NCBI GenBank assembly: GCA_005787345.1
Contig: SYBH01000148.1
Location: 22,147-86,146, forward strand
Reading direction: 5' to 3'
DNA length: 64,000 bases
Source of the DNA: Actinomycetota bacterium
GTDB lineage: Bacteria; Actinomycetota; Acidimicrobiia; Acidimicrobiales; Acidimicrobilacustridaceae
The notes under the pieces are model-generated. The model saw nothing but the letters and a program-made list of their open reading frames with translations, searched no databases and was not told the DNA's origin. Both the position numbers and the translations under genes were made by a program. Shown in pieces: positions 25,957-36,257 of this stretch. The stretch's first letter is position 1; each line of letters opens with the position of its first letter.

Positions 25957-28266
25957 TCAGAGTCCAGTAACGGCACGCCACACGCGCTCGGCGGTGTACG
26001 GCATATCGAGGTGAGTGACACCATACGGTGACAATGCGTCGATAACTGCGCTCTGAACTGCGGGGGTACCGCCAATTGCGCCCGATTCGCCGATGCCCTT
26101 CGCGCCGAGAGGATTCACCGGAGAGGGAGTCTCGAGCGGAACGAGATCGAAACTCGGGAACTCGGCTGCCGAACCAAACGCATAATCAGCAAAGTTCGAG
26201 GTCTGCGGATTTCCGTCTTCGTCGTACATCATGTGTTCGAACAGTGCCTGTCCCACACCTTGAGCAATACCGCCATGACGCTGACCTTCGACGATAAGTG
26301 GATTCAAGATGCGGCCCGCATCGTCACAGGTCACGATGCGACGCAATGTGACTTTGCCGGTTTCGGTGTCGACCTCGACCTCGGCCACATGCGCACCAAA
26401 CGGGAATGTCGCGTTCTCGGCACTGAAGGTGAGTGAGGCTTCGATTGGCAGCCCCATCGCACCACCACCGATCGGGTCAACGATGTCGCCGGCGGTTCCG
26501 ACCTCGGCCCAAGTTTTGGAAACGCTCGGAGTGCCAGCGACGTGAAACACCCCACGATCCATATCGAGTTCGATGTCGGCCACATTTGCTTCAAGGAGTT
26601 CGGCCGCAACCTGGCGGGCCTTGTCGACAACCTGCTCCGTTGCGGTCCAGACCGCCGAACCACCCAACTGCAATGAGCGGGAGCCCATCGTGCCCATACC
26701 TTCGGCAACACGGTCGGTATCGCCGGCAACGACTTCGATGGCATCCATCGGAATGCCAGTGAGATCACTGGCAAGCATCGCCCACGCGGTGTTGTGACCC
26801 TGGCCGTGTGATGAGGAGCCGGTGTACACCGTGAGTCCACCGTCCTTACTAAGGACAACCTTGGCGAACTCGCCATGGCTACCGGCCGGGCCAGCAGTGA
26901 TCTCGACGTAGACACAAACACCAATGCCCAGTTGCACCGGATCGCCCGCCGCACGACGAGCAGCTTGTTCAGCACGCAATCCTTCGTAGTCAGCTTCGGC
27001 AAGTGCAAGGTTGAGCGCAGCCTGGTAGTCGCCGCTGTCGTAGATCGCGCCGGTCTGCGTGGTGAAGGGAAACGCATCGGCGGCAATGAGGTTGCGTCGA
27101 CGCACCTCGACTGGGTCCATGCCGATTTCGGCAGCGAAGAGGTCGATTGCGCGTTCAATAGCCGCAGTTGCCTCGGGACGACCTGCACCGCGATAGGCCT
27201 CAATCGGCGTGGTGTTTGTCATCACTGACTTGGTATTGCATTCGACCTTGGGGATGTCGTAGGTGCCCGGAGCCATCGTGCGAGTCATGAACGGGAGAAA
27301 TGTGCCCATGCCCGGATAGGCGCCGACGTCTTGCAGGACGGTGAGTCGATAGGCCTCGACCTTGCCGTCTTTCGAGCCTCCGATTTCGATCTTGTGAACC
27401 TGACCGCGACCGTGCGGCATCGACACCATTGACTCGCTACGCGACTCGGCCCAACGGATTGGTCGGTTGACTTTGCGTGAAACCCACGGCAGCAAAAGTT
27501 CATCGGTCTGAAGATTGATCTTTGCGCCGAACCCGCCGCCAACAGCAGGAGCGATCACATGAACTTGTTGCGGCTCAAGTTCATAAACGCCAGCAAGTTT
27601 GCCCTTGACCGAATGTGGAGCTTGGGTGGATACCCATGCGATCAGACGACCTTCGTGCCACACAACCGCGACACCGCGAGGTTCAAGAGGGGCAACGGCG
27701 ACGCGCTGATTGACGATGTCGCGAGTGACGACAACTTCGCAACCGTCGAATAACTCTTCGGTGAACCCAAACGGAACTTCGAGCGCCGTGTTGGAACCGT
27801 GCTCAGGATGCAGCAGGACCTGATCGGTCGCGGCAAACACCGGATCGACAACTGCATCGAGTGGATCGAAATCGACAATCACGAGTTCAGAGGCGTCCTC
27901 GGCGGCGACAGCAGATTCGGCGACGATGACGGCAATTGCCTCGCCGACGTAACGGACAACATCGGTTGCGAGCCATGGCCGAGCGAGAATGTCCGGGATC
28001 ATGCCGGGAATAGCAGGAGGTGGTGCGGAAAGGTCACCGGATTCGGCGACATCTGCAGCGGTAAACACCGCAACGACTCCTGTCGCAGCAAGCGCTTCAG
28101 AAACATCGAGTTCGGTAATGCGCGCATGAGCGATTGTCGATCGAACAAAATGCGCATGGAGCGCCCCTTCAAGCAGCGGCTCTTGAAGATCGGCGGTGTA
28201 TCGGGCGCCGCCGGTTAAGAACAGCGGATCTTCCCGACGCTGTACACGGGTTCCCATCACGCTCAT
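25957..28266 (-). CDS. coxL: CoxL-like molybdopterin-binding large subunit, form II
   Basis: This is a large subunit of about 769 residues with the xanthine oxidase-family layout: R-R-E-D-P-L-F-L-T-G-G-A-R-Y-T-A-D at the start, the V-G-G-G-F-G-A-K molybdopterin motif, H-G-Q-G-H-N-T, and G-I-G-E-S-G-A-I with the catalytic glutamate near the C-terminus. The active-site loop reads A-Y-R-G-A-G-R, which marks form II rather than the A-Y-X-C-S-F-R of true CO dehydrogenase. There is thus no cysteine for the copper-sulfur cluster. ATG 28266 is chosen because GAGGGGG lies 9 bases upstream. It is the first gene of the minus-strand cox operon, separate from coxS-coxM. Confidence 0.95.
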   Translation of the reverse strand: MSVMGTRVQRREDPLFLTGGARYTADLQEPLLEGALHAHFVRSTIAHARITELDVSEALAATGVVAVFTAADVAESGDLSAPPPAIPGMIPDILARPWLATDVVRYVGEAIAVIVAESAVAAEDASELVIVDFDPLDAVVDPVFAATDQVLLHPEHGSNTALEVPFGFTEELFDGCEVVVTRDIVNQRVAVAPLEPRGVAVVWHEGRLIAWVSTQAPHSVKGKLAGVYELEPQQVHVIAPAVGGGFGAKINLQTDELLLPWVSRKVNRPIRWAESRSESMVSMPHGRGQVHKIEIGGSKDGKVEAYRLTVLQDVGAYPGMGTFLPFMTRTMAPGTYDIPKVECNTKSVMTNTTPIEAYRGAGRPEATAAIERAIDLFAAEIGMDPVEVRRRNLIAADAFPFTTQTGAIYDSGDYQAALNLALAEADYEGLRAEQAARRAAGDPVQLGIGVCVYVEITAGPAGSHGEFAKVVLSKDGGLTVYTGSSSHGQGHNTAWAMLASDLTGIPMDAIEVVAGDTDRVAEGMGTMGSRSLQLGGSAVWTATEQVVDKARQVAAELLEANVADIELDMDRGVFHVAGTPSVSKTWAEVGTAGDIVDPIGGGAMGLPIEASLTFSAENATFPFGAHVAEVEVDTETGKVTLRRIVTCDDAGRILNPLIVEGQRHGGIAQGVGQALFEHMMYDEDGNPQTSNFADYAFGSAAEFPSFDLVPLETPSPVNPLGAKGIGESGAIGGTPAVQSAVIDALSPYGVTHLDMPYTAERVWRAVTGL

Positions 28267-28334
28267 GTGGTTCACTCCCCCTCGAGGTGCCGTTGCGGCA
28301 ATCAGAGGTTAGTGGACGACTGTTGGGAACCTAC

Positions 28335-28784
28335 TCAGCGGGTGAGAGAGGAACCCAAACCCTCGAACGGCCAAGCGTCGGGGACTCGGACCGGATCTTG
28401 AGCCTCCGGAAGCAGGTGGTACACCTCTTCGCCAGCCTTGGCGTAGCCATATTGCTCACGGGCAATGCGTTCAATCTCCGCATCGGTCTTGAGCGCATCG
28501 GCTTGGGCCTGTGCATCGGCATTCGCTTGATCAATTTCGGCCAATCGCTGCTCAACGGTCGCAGCAGTTCTGCGCTGATCAAGCAACGTGCGTGTTGGAG
28601 CAAGAAAGGCAACCACGGCAACCGTCAGGATCACCAAAATGATCGGAGTGACAACCCATGTGGATCGGGCCAGCAACGAACGCTGCGGTTTGGCGTGTTT
28701 GGGCCCCGAAGACTTCGCGGGCGCGTTGGAGCGCTTTCGCGACGCGGACGACTCCGCGCGTGATCGACGGGGAAAACGAGCCAT
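28335..28784 (-). CDS. Septum formation initiator, FtsB/DivIC-like
   Basis: This 149-residue protein has a basic, Ser/Lys-rich cytoplasmic N-terminus (~42 residues), one membrane helix (P-I-I-L-V-I-L-T-V-A), a coiled-coil stretch rich in Ala/Glu/Gln, and the closing E-R-I-A-R-E-Q-Y-G-Y block that is diagnostic of DivIC/FtsB. It is a bitopic divisome protein that would pair with FtsL/FtsQ. It directly follows enolase (2-base gap), as in M. tuberculosis (Rv1023-Rv1024). DUF501, which normally comes next, is displaced about 9 kb by the cox region. Confidence 0.92.
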   Translation of the reverse strand: MARFPRRSRAESSASRKRSNAPAKSSGPKHAKPQRSLLARSTWVVTPIILVILTVAVVAFLAPTRTLLDQRRTAATVEQRLAEIDQANADAQAQADALKTDAEIERIAREQYGYAKAGEEVYHLLPEAQDPVRVPDAWPFEGLGSSLTR

Positions 28785-28786
28785 GA

Positions 28787-30088
<1,302 letters not shown>

Positions 30089-30142
30089 TCAATGGGGCTT
30101 GGGTGGAAGTTTTCCACGTCGACGCGCGAGCAGTGGGGACGG

Positions 30143-31504
30143 TCAGAGATCCGCGCGTCCGCCTAGTTCAGCACTCCGAGCGGCATCGCGGTAGTTCACC
30201 GCCGCTGCGCGCAGTGCCGTCTCGGGATCAACCCCAGCACGCCGGGCCTCATCGACGATCGCGAACAGCAGCGCGCCGGTGGTTTGATCATCGATCGACA
30301 CCCCAAATTCCCGAAGTGTCGCCTCGATCGACTCCGGGACAGGCAGAGCACTCGGATCAAGGCCCGTAAGCGCTCCAGCCTTCTTCTGAATCTTGAGTGC
30401 GTAAAGCAATGCGGGAATCGCGTCGGGAACGCCATCGAAGACGCTCTCGCGACCCTTTTCTTCCTTCTTGATCTGTTCCCAGTTACTCACCACTGCGTCA
30501 GCGTCCTCAGCCTCGACGTCACCAAAAACATGCGGGTGTCGAGATCGCAATTTGTCGTGAACGTTGAGAGCGACATCAGCAATCGTGAACTGACCTTCTT
30601 CTGATGCCAACTGACTATGGAAGAGCACTTGGAAAAGCAGATCCCCAAGTTCTTCTTCCAAATGTTCATAGCCAGTGCCGGCTTCGACATCGAGATGGTC
30701 GATGGCTTCAAGGAGTTCGTAGGACTCTTCAAGGAGATGACGACGAAGAGACTCATGGGTTTGCTCGCGGTCCCAAGGACATTCGGCGCGCAATACAGCG
30801 ACGAGTTCTGCGAAACGAACCAACTCTTGGGCGACCGGAGCAGAGAGTTCAGGAAGAAAAATCGAGGTGAGATGGTCGGCCGCTATTCGATCGATTTCTG
30901 CCCAAGGAATTTCTTCGACGACTTCATCAGGTAGCCCTAGTCGCTGCAACACCGTCACAGTGGCATCGGCCGCAAGACACGAATTGATTCCGGCATCGAG
31001 CGCAAGCTTCACGTCGGAGAGCACCTCGGCCGAGTCGCACTGCGCCACCAAGAGTGGGCCACGCTCCCCCGCTGCTTCAACGGCGAACCGATGACCATCG
31101 ATGATGCGCACACCAACGGAGACAGGATCGATTCCCAAACGGGCCCATGTGAGATCGAGGAACGAAAGCGCGGGAATGATTTCAACCTCGCAACGAGAAT
31201 CAGCCAGCAATAGCTCCACCGTGTGCTCGGCCACAATCGGCGAACCAGGAACGGCATAAAGGACTTCACCTGCCTCGGTCGCAGCCTCGATCAATCGTTC
31301 GACGATCTCGGGGTAGACCTCGTCGATAGAAGCCGCTGTTTCATAGACAGCGTCGAATGATGTCGCCGCTTCCATCACGACCGCTGCTGGGTGTCGACGT
31401 GTTCGAACGAATTGCGTTGCGATCGTGTCGATCGACTCACGAGTACCGAGAGTCAGGAGTTCAACATCGCCAGGCCCGAGCCCAACGATGACAACTCGAG
31501 GCAT
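30143..31504 (-). CDS. mazG: Tetrapyrrole-methylase-like/MazG fusion (YabN-type) nucleoside triphosphate pyrophosphohydrolase
   Basis: This 453-residue protein has a tetrapyrrole-methylase-like domain at the N-terminus (V-V-I-V-G-L-G-P-G-D, then V-P-G-S-P), and a MazG pyrophosphohydrolase domain beginning near residue 225 (E-C-P-W-D-R-E-Q-T-H-E-S-L, the metal-binding E-E-S-Y-E-L-L-E, and E-E-L-G-D-L-L-F-Q-V-L-F-H). The MazG half hydrolyses non-canonical or excess NTPs. The function of the methylase-like half in YabN-type fusions is not settled. Two ATG codons stand side by side (31507, 31504); the second begins right at the first strand. It is followed by enolase. Confidence 0.92.
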   Translation of the reverse strand: MPRVVIVGLGPGDVELLTLGTRESIDTIATQFVRTRRHPAAVVMEAATSFDAVYETAASIDEVYPEIVERLIEAATEAGEVLYAVPGSPIVAEHTVELLLADSRCEVEIIPALSFLDLTWARLGIDPVSVGVRIIDGHRFAVEAAGERGPLLVAQCDSAEVLSDVKLALDAGINSCLAADATVTVLQRLGLPDEVVEEIPWAEIDRIAADHLTSIFLPELSAPVAQELVRFAELVAVLRAECPWDREQTHESLRRHLLEESYELLEAIDHLDVEAGTGYEHLEEELGDLLFQVLFHSQLASEEGQFTIADVALNVHDKLRSRHPHVFGDVEAEDADAVVSNWEQIKKEEKGRESVFDGVPDAIPALLYALKIQKKAGALTGLDPSALPVPESIEATLREFGVSIDDQTTGALLFAIVDEARRAGVDPETALRAAAVNYRDAARSAELGGRADL

Positions 31505-31520
31505 CATCGGCGAGTGCAGA

Positions 31521-32594
31521 TCACTGCAACGGAAGTCCGGCGACCGTGGTGGAGGTGGCACCTGAGGGAGCAATGATTTTCGCTGTCGCTGCGTCAAACT
31601 GACCGTAACGAGGGTTAACCGATACGTTTGCCGTTGAGGCGATACGCATCAGTTCAGCGCCGACAATCGCGTCGGCATTGTCAACAACAGACTGCTTCAG
31701 CGAATCCTTCAGTTGTTCAAACGTCAACTTGCCACGAGCCGTTACAAGAACAATGTGATATCCAAACCTCGTCTTCACCGGTTCACCCACAACCCCAACT
31801 GGCTGCGCCCAAGCTGCGTCATCGAATTCCGTCACATAGGAACCCTTTGGGCTGCACGGAAGCGCTCCACCTGAGGTCGCTGATCCCGGATCTTGCGACT
31901 TCGCTACAGCGATCTCGGCAAAGTTTGATGTTCCATTGATCTGCGACTGGATGTCTTTGATTGATGTCAGAGCGGTCGCGTACTGAGCGTCGGTCGGAAC
32001 TGCGTTTCCTGAACCCGAACCTGCGAGTACAAGGATGTGGCTCGCGCATACGAGATCTTCTTGATACTGATCCTTCGTTGCCTCATAAAGATTACGAAGA
32101 CCCTCGTCGGTTTGGGCTTCAGCAATAACTGCTGCTCCCAGCACGCTCTGAGCTGCCACACCATCGATAAGCGTCTGCTGGTAACTCGCCGGAAGTTCGT
32201 TGAACACTGAGGTGCCAGAGCCGTTGGTGAAGTTCTGCTCGAGCAGTGTCCTTGCATCCGCTCGATCAGCATCAGTCACGGTGAGGCCGCGTTCGTCAAC
32301 ACCAACCTGGGCGAGCTGGAGACTCAACTGATCGTTTAGGAAGGCAGACGTGTAGGAGGTCGCCCACGAGTTGCCATCAGCCGACTTGAGCTCACTGGCT
32401 CCACCTGAGGTCGAGTACACCTTTGCAAACGCCTCTATCTGCGACTGGAACTCCGAATCGGAAAGTATCCAGTCGTTCACGGTCAGTGCGGTTGGGTTCA
32501 CCGCCGAACATGAACTGCCCACGAGGGAAAGCACGAGGGCGAGGAGGATGGCGGTGATGGAGATAGTGCGCGTCGTCTTCACAAGGTTGCTCAC
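31521..32594 (-). CDS. SurA/PrsA-like peptidyl-prolyl isomerase lipoprotein
   Basis: This 357-residue exported protein has a signal sequence (hydrophobic 13-25) ending in V-G-S-S-C, a weak lipobox with Cys29. A SurA_N-like helical domain follows, then a parvulin (PpiC) domain from about residue 180 to 295: V-C-A-S-H-I-L-V-L-A opening, I-A-V-A-K-S-Q-D-P-G-S-A and F-G-Y-H-I-V-L-V. It probably folds secreted proteins outside the membrane. It sits between mfd and mazG; the mycobacterial counterpart of this locus has other lipoprotein genes (lpqT, lpqU). The lipid anchor is less certain than the secretion. Confidence 0.85.
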   Translation of the reverse strand: MSNLVKTTRTISITAILLALVLSLVGSSCSAVNPTALTVNDWILSDSEFQSQIEAFAKVYSTSGGASELKSADGNSWATSYTSAFLNDQLSLQLAQVGVDERGLTVTDADRADARTLLEQNFTNGSGTSVFNELPASYQQTLIDGVAAQSVLGAAVIAEAQTDEGLRNLYEATKDQYQEDLVCASHILVLAGSGSGNAVPTDAQYATALTSIKDIQSQINGTSNFAEIAVAKSQDPGSATSGGALPCSPKGSYVTEFDDAAWAQPVGVVGEPVKTRFGYHIVLVTARGKLTFEQLKDSLKQSVVDNADAIVGAELMRIASTANVSVNPRYGQFDAATAKIIAPSGATSTTVAGLPLQ

Positions 32595-32623
32595 ACTAAC
32601 GGAGCCAGCAGAGGGCCTGAGAG

Positions 32624-35600
32624 TCAGCCCTCGTCCTCAGGTACGAGGTCGGCCAGCGCCGAGACGAGGTCGTCAATGATCGACACTGCCGAGTTCAGGT
32701 GAAGCTGCAATTGCTGCGGCTCGGGCTTATACACCGACCCTTTGTAGAGGCGATCAAGACGGATCGTGGCGGAAGTCCGAAGGGCCAACGGTGAGATCCG
32801 GGCCACAAACTTCGGCCCGCCAAATCCTGGCCCCTTGGTCACGGTGACGTCGGTAACCCCGGTTCTGACGCACTCCGCCCGAAGGCGGGCAACCTCAAGG
32901 AGCGCTTCGGCATCTTCGGGCACCGGTCCGTAGCGGTCTTCCCACTCGGTCCGAATATCGGCAACTTCAGCAGCCGAGATCACCGCGGCAAGACGCCGAT
33001 AGGCCTCGAGCCGTAAGTCTTCACGTTCGACATAGGAAGCAGGCAACGAAGCATCGACCGGTAACTCGAGCTTGATTTCGGCCGGTTCGGGAATCGGCTC
33101 GCCCTTTAACTCCGCCACTGCTTCGGTGACCATCTGGCAATAGAGGTCGTATCCGACAGACGAGATGTGGCCACTTTGTCCGCTGCCAAGCAAATTGCCC
33201 GCCCCTCGAATTTCTAGGTCGCGCATCGCGATCCGGAAACCAGACCCGAGCTCGGTCGCTTCTCCGATCGTGCGCAGTCTCTCGAAGGCTTGTTCGGTAA
33301 GCGCTCGCTCCGGAGGAAAGAACAAATAGGCATACGCGCGACTTCCTGAACGTCCGACGCGCCCACGAAGCTGGTGAAGTTGGCCAAGCCCAAGGAGATC
33401 GGCACGATCAACTACCAAGGTGTTGACCGTTGGCATATCAATACCTGATTCGATGATGGTGGTACAGACGAGTACATCGAATGCGCCTTCCCAAAAATCG
33501 AGAACAACTTTCTCGAGCGTTCCTTCGTCCATCTGTCCATGAGCAACAGCTATCCGCGCTTCAGGTACGAGCTCACTAAGGTTCGCCGCAACGCGCTCGA
33601 TGTCCTGCACACGATTGTGCACAAAGAAGACTTGACCTTCGCGGAGCAACTCACGCCGTATTGCTTCGACCACTGCGCGCTCGTCGTATTCACCGACATA
33701 CGTGAGAATCGGCTGACGTTCGCTCGGCGGCGTATTCAATAAGGTGAGATCGCGAATACCCGTGAGACTCATTTCAAGTGTTCTCGGAATTGGCGTGGCC
33801 GTAAGCGTCAGCACATCGACACCAACTTTGAGTCCTTTGATGGATTCTTTGTGTGAAACGCCGAATCGCTGTTCTTCATCGACAACTAAGAGCCCGAGAT
33901 CTTTGAAGGCCAACCCATCAGCAAGGAGCCGATGAGTTCCAATCACAACATCGACATCGCCGGTTTCGAGATCGGCAATCACTTTTTTGGCCTGCGCATT
34001 CGTCAAGAAGCGGCTGAGCATTTCGACTCGAACCGGATAACCAGCGAATCGTTCACTAAACGTCTGTAAATGCTGTTGCGCAAGAAGTGTTGTCGGCACC
34101 AGCACTGCTGCTTGTTTTCCGTCTTGGACCGCCTTGAAGACTGCTCGAACTGCGACTTCAGTCTTTCCGAAACCAACATCGCCGCAAACGAGTCGATCCA
34201 TCGGAGACTCACCTTCCATATCCGCTTTCACGTCGGCGATAGCAATCTTCTGATCGGGGGTGAGTTCGTAGGGGAAGGACTCTTCGAGTTCATGCTGCCA
34301 TGGGGTATCAGGTGCGAACGCGTAACCGGGAGCGTGAATCCGCTTTTGGTAGAGAACCACGAGTTCCTGCGCGATCTCGGTGACCGCTTCGCGCACTCGA
34401 GCTTTGTTTTTTTGCCATTCACCTCCGCCAAGGCGACTCAGGCTGGGAGAATCGCTACCAGTGAAAGGCCGCACCGCATCGACTTGATCGCTTGGAACAT
34501 AAAGACGATCGTCACCGCGATATTCAAGAAGTAGATAGTCGCGCTCGACTCCACCGATTGCGCGCTTGACCATTCCCCCGTACCGACCTACCCCGTGCTG
34601 ATAATGCACGACAAAGTCTCCGGGTGCGAGGTCGTCGAAATGCCCTTGAGCTACAGCCTTACGCGGCCGTGCACGGCGATGAGCGCGACGACGGCCGGTG
34701 ACATCGGATTCAGCGAGAAGTGCAAGTCCGATCTGCGGCAACCGAACCCCACGCTCGAGTGGCGCAACAACAACGTGTCCACCTGGGGTCGAAAGGTCTT
34801 CGCGTCCGCGTTCATCAAATGAAAGGTGAATGCCTTGATCGCCGAGTAATGCCACTAACCGATCGGCTGAACCGCTTCCGTCAGCAGCCACAACAACCGT
34901 TGCACCATCAGACAGCATCGAACGTAATTGTTCGACGAGGAGGTTTCCGTCGCCGACAACGGGATCCCAACCCGACGCACCCACCACCGGCGTGCTGGGC
35001 GCATCGGGAATATCAAGCACTGTCCACATTGGTGCTCCCGTGCGGCCAAGAAGACGTTCAAACGGAACATGCAACTGAGGAAAGGATCCTTCCGCCCCCC
35101 ATGTTCGCGAGAGCGACTGCTCGAGGTCTTGCTCCTCAGCGAGGATGTCTCCAGCGCGATCGCGCATACGTCGCGGTTCGATCAGCAGAATTTGTGCGTC
35201 ATCTCGAAGCAGATCAAAAAGAACATCGGGATCATCAGCGTTGTCATCGACCAACCATGGCAACCAACTCTCCATGCCATCGAACATCTGGCCCTCAGAA
35301 AGTCGCTCCCACTGCTCCCGCCCCCAGGGCTGGGCTCCGACGAGGGCTGCAGCACGTTCACGCACTTCCTCGGTGGGAAGGAGTTCTCGACAGGGAAAAA
35401 AGGTTGCTTCCGCCACTGAAACGGTTGCTCGCTGATCGGCAATCGAAAACTCGGTGAGGCGGTCAACTTCATCGCCCCACAGATCAATACGAATGGGTGC
35501 ATCAGCCGTGCTTGGGTAGATGTCGACGATTGAGCCGCGCACCGCAACCTCGCCACGATGTTCCACCTGGACTTCGCGTCGATAGCCGAAGCTCACAAGT

Positions 35601-36061
35601 TGCTCGATGAGTTCAACAGGATCAGCAACGTCGCCAACACCAATTGTGATGGGTTCAATTTCACCGACGTGAGGGCCTAGACGCTGGACGAGTGCCCGAA
35701 CTGGCGCCACGATCACTGCTGGGGCTCGTTCGGGTTCGTGGAGTCGCCACAGCACCCGTGAGCGCCGGCCCATCGTGTCGATCGCGGGACTCACCCGTTC
35801 GAATGGGAGTGTTTCCCATGCGGGGAATAGCTCCACCTCATCGGGACCTAGGAACGCAGCGAGGTCACGCACGAGACGCTCAGCTTCTGCGGTTGTAGGT
35901 ACGCCCACCACCACTGGTCGACGCTCAGCCCGCTCAACCAGTGAGGAAATCGTGATGGCTCGGGCTGGTTCCGGGATGACGATGGAGCCTTCACGACGTC
36001 CCAAGATCGAGATGAGCGCCGGCTCATCGGCCATCATCGGGATCAGATCGGACAGAGCCAT
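32624..36061 (-). CDS. mfd: Transcription-repair coupling factor Mfd
   Basis: This 1145-residue protein has all Mfd modules in order: a UvrB-homology region at ~1-350, the RNA polymerase interaction domain ([12 protein letters not shown], ~residue 480), a RecG-like helicase (G-D-V-G-F-G-K-T-E Walker [11 protein letters not shown] motif [11 protein letters not shown] motif [13 protein letters not shown] motif VI), and the C-terminal TRCF domain. It removes stalled RNA polymerase and recruits UvrA to lesions. Full length for the family. It is divergent from the KimA-like permease. Confidence 0.98.
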   Translation of the reverse strand: MALSDLIPMMADEPALISILGRREGSIVIPEPARAITISSLVERAERRPVVVGVPTTAEAERLVRDLAAFLGPDEVELFPAWETLPFERVSPAIDTMGRRSRVLWRLHEPERAPAVIVAPVRALVQRLGPHVGEIEPITIGVGDVADPVELIEQLVSFGYRREVQVEHRGEVAVRGSIVDIYPSTADAPIRIDLWGDEVDRLTEFSIADQRATVSVAEATFFPCRELLPTEEVRERAAALVGAQPWGREQWERLSEGQMFDGMESWLPWLVDDNADDPDVLFDLLRDDAQILLIEPRRMRDRAGDILAEEQDLEQSLSRTWGAEGSFPQLHVPFERLLGRTGAPMWTVLDIPDAPSTPVVGASGWDPVVGDGNLLVEQLRSMLSDGATVVVAADGSGSADRLVALLGDQGIHLSFDERGREDLSTPGGHVVVAPLERGVRLPQIGLALLAESDVTGRRRAHRRARPRKAVAQGHFDDLAPGDFVVHYQHGVGRYGGMVKRAIGGVERDYLLLEYRGDDRLYVPSDQVDAVRPFTGSDSPSLSRLGGGEWQKNKARVREAVTEIAQELVVLYQKRIHAPGYAFAPDTPWQHELEESFPYELTPDQKIAIADVKADMEGESPMDRLVCGDVGFGKTEVAVRAVFKAVQDGKQAAVLVPTTLLAQQHLQTFSERFAGYPVRVEMLSRFLTNAQAKKVIADLETGDVDVVIGTHRLLADGLAFKDLGLLVVDEEQRFGVSHKESIKGLKVGVDVLTLTATPIPRTLEMSLTGIRDLTLLNTPPSERQPILTYVGEYDERAVVEAIRRELLREGQVFFVHNRVQDIERVAANLSELVPEARIAVAHGQMDEGTLEKVVLDFWEGAFDVLVCTTIIESGIDMPTVNTLVVDRADLLGLGQLHQLRGRVGRSGSRAYAYLFFPPERALTEQAFERLRTIGEATELGSGFRIAMRDLEIRGAGNLLGSGQSGHISSVGYDLYCQMVTEAVAELKGEPIPEPAEIKLELPVDASLPASYVEREDLRLEAYRRLAAVISAAEVADIRTEWEDRYGPVPEDAEALLEVARLRAECVRTGVTDVTVTKGPGFGGPKFVARISPLALRTSATIRLDRLYKGSVYKPEPQQLQLHLNSAVSIIDDLVSALADLVPEDEG

Positions 36062-36085
36062 GGGACCTCAGGACACGCGCGTACG

Positions 36086-36234
36086 CCCGGCACAGAGTGT
36101 GCCGGGGGTGAGGGTTGAAGGCTAGCCACCCGCTCGACTGACACCTTGCTCACCCGCCTGGCCTCACCCGTCACTTGACCTGTTCAGGTTTCGGCACTGG
36201 GATTCGGGTCACCGGTGATTGCGCTTAGTGACCC
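36086..36234. promoter_or_regulatory. mfd/permease divergent region with two inverted repeats
   Basis: In the 196 bases between the divergent genes there are two symmetrical elements. One has 8-bp arms CCCGGCAC/GTGCCGGG around a 5-base loop (36086-36106). The other has 7-bp arms GGGTCAC (36206-36212) and GTGACCC (36228-36234), 23 bases before the permease ATG. They could be operators or part of an RNA leader. Related potassium permeases in other bacteria are controlled by a c-di-AMP riboswitch, but I could not align its conserved core here. Confidence 0.35.
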
Positions 36235-36257
36235 TGCGGGTGTCAACTACATAGGCC

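Noticed and set aside
36062..36257. c-di-AMP (ydaO) riboswitch before the KimA-like permease
   Set aside because: A GGGGGTGAGGG tract and a GCTAGCCACCC tract resemble parts of it, but the full ordered core and closing stem could not be found.
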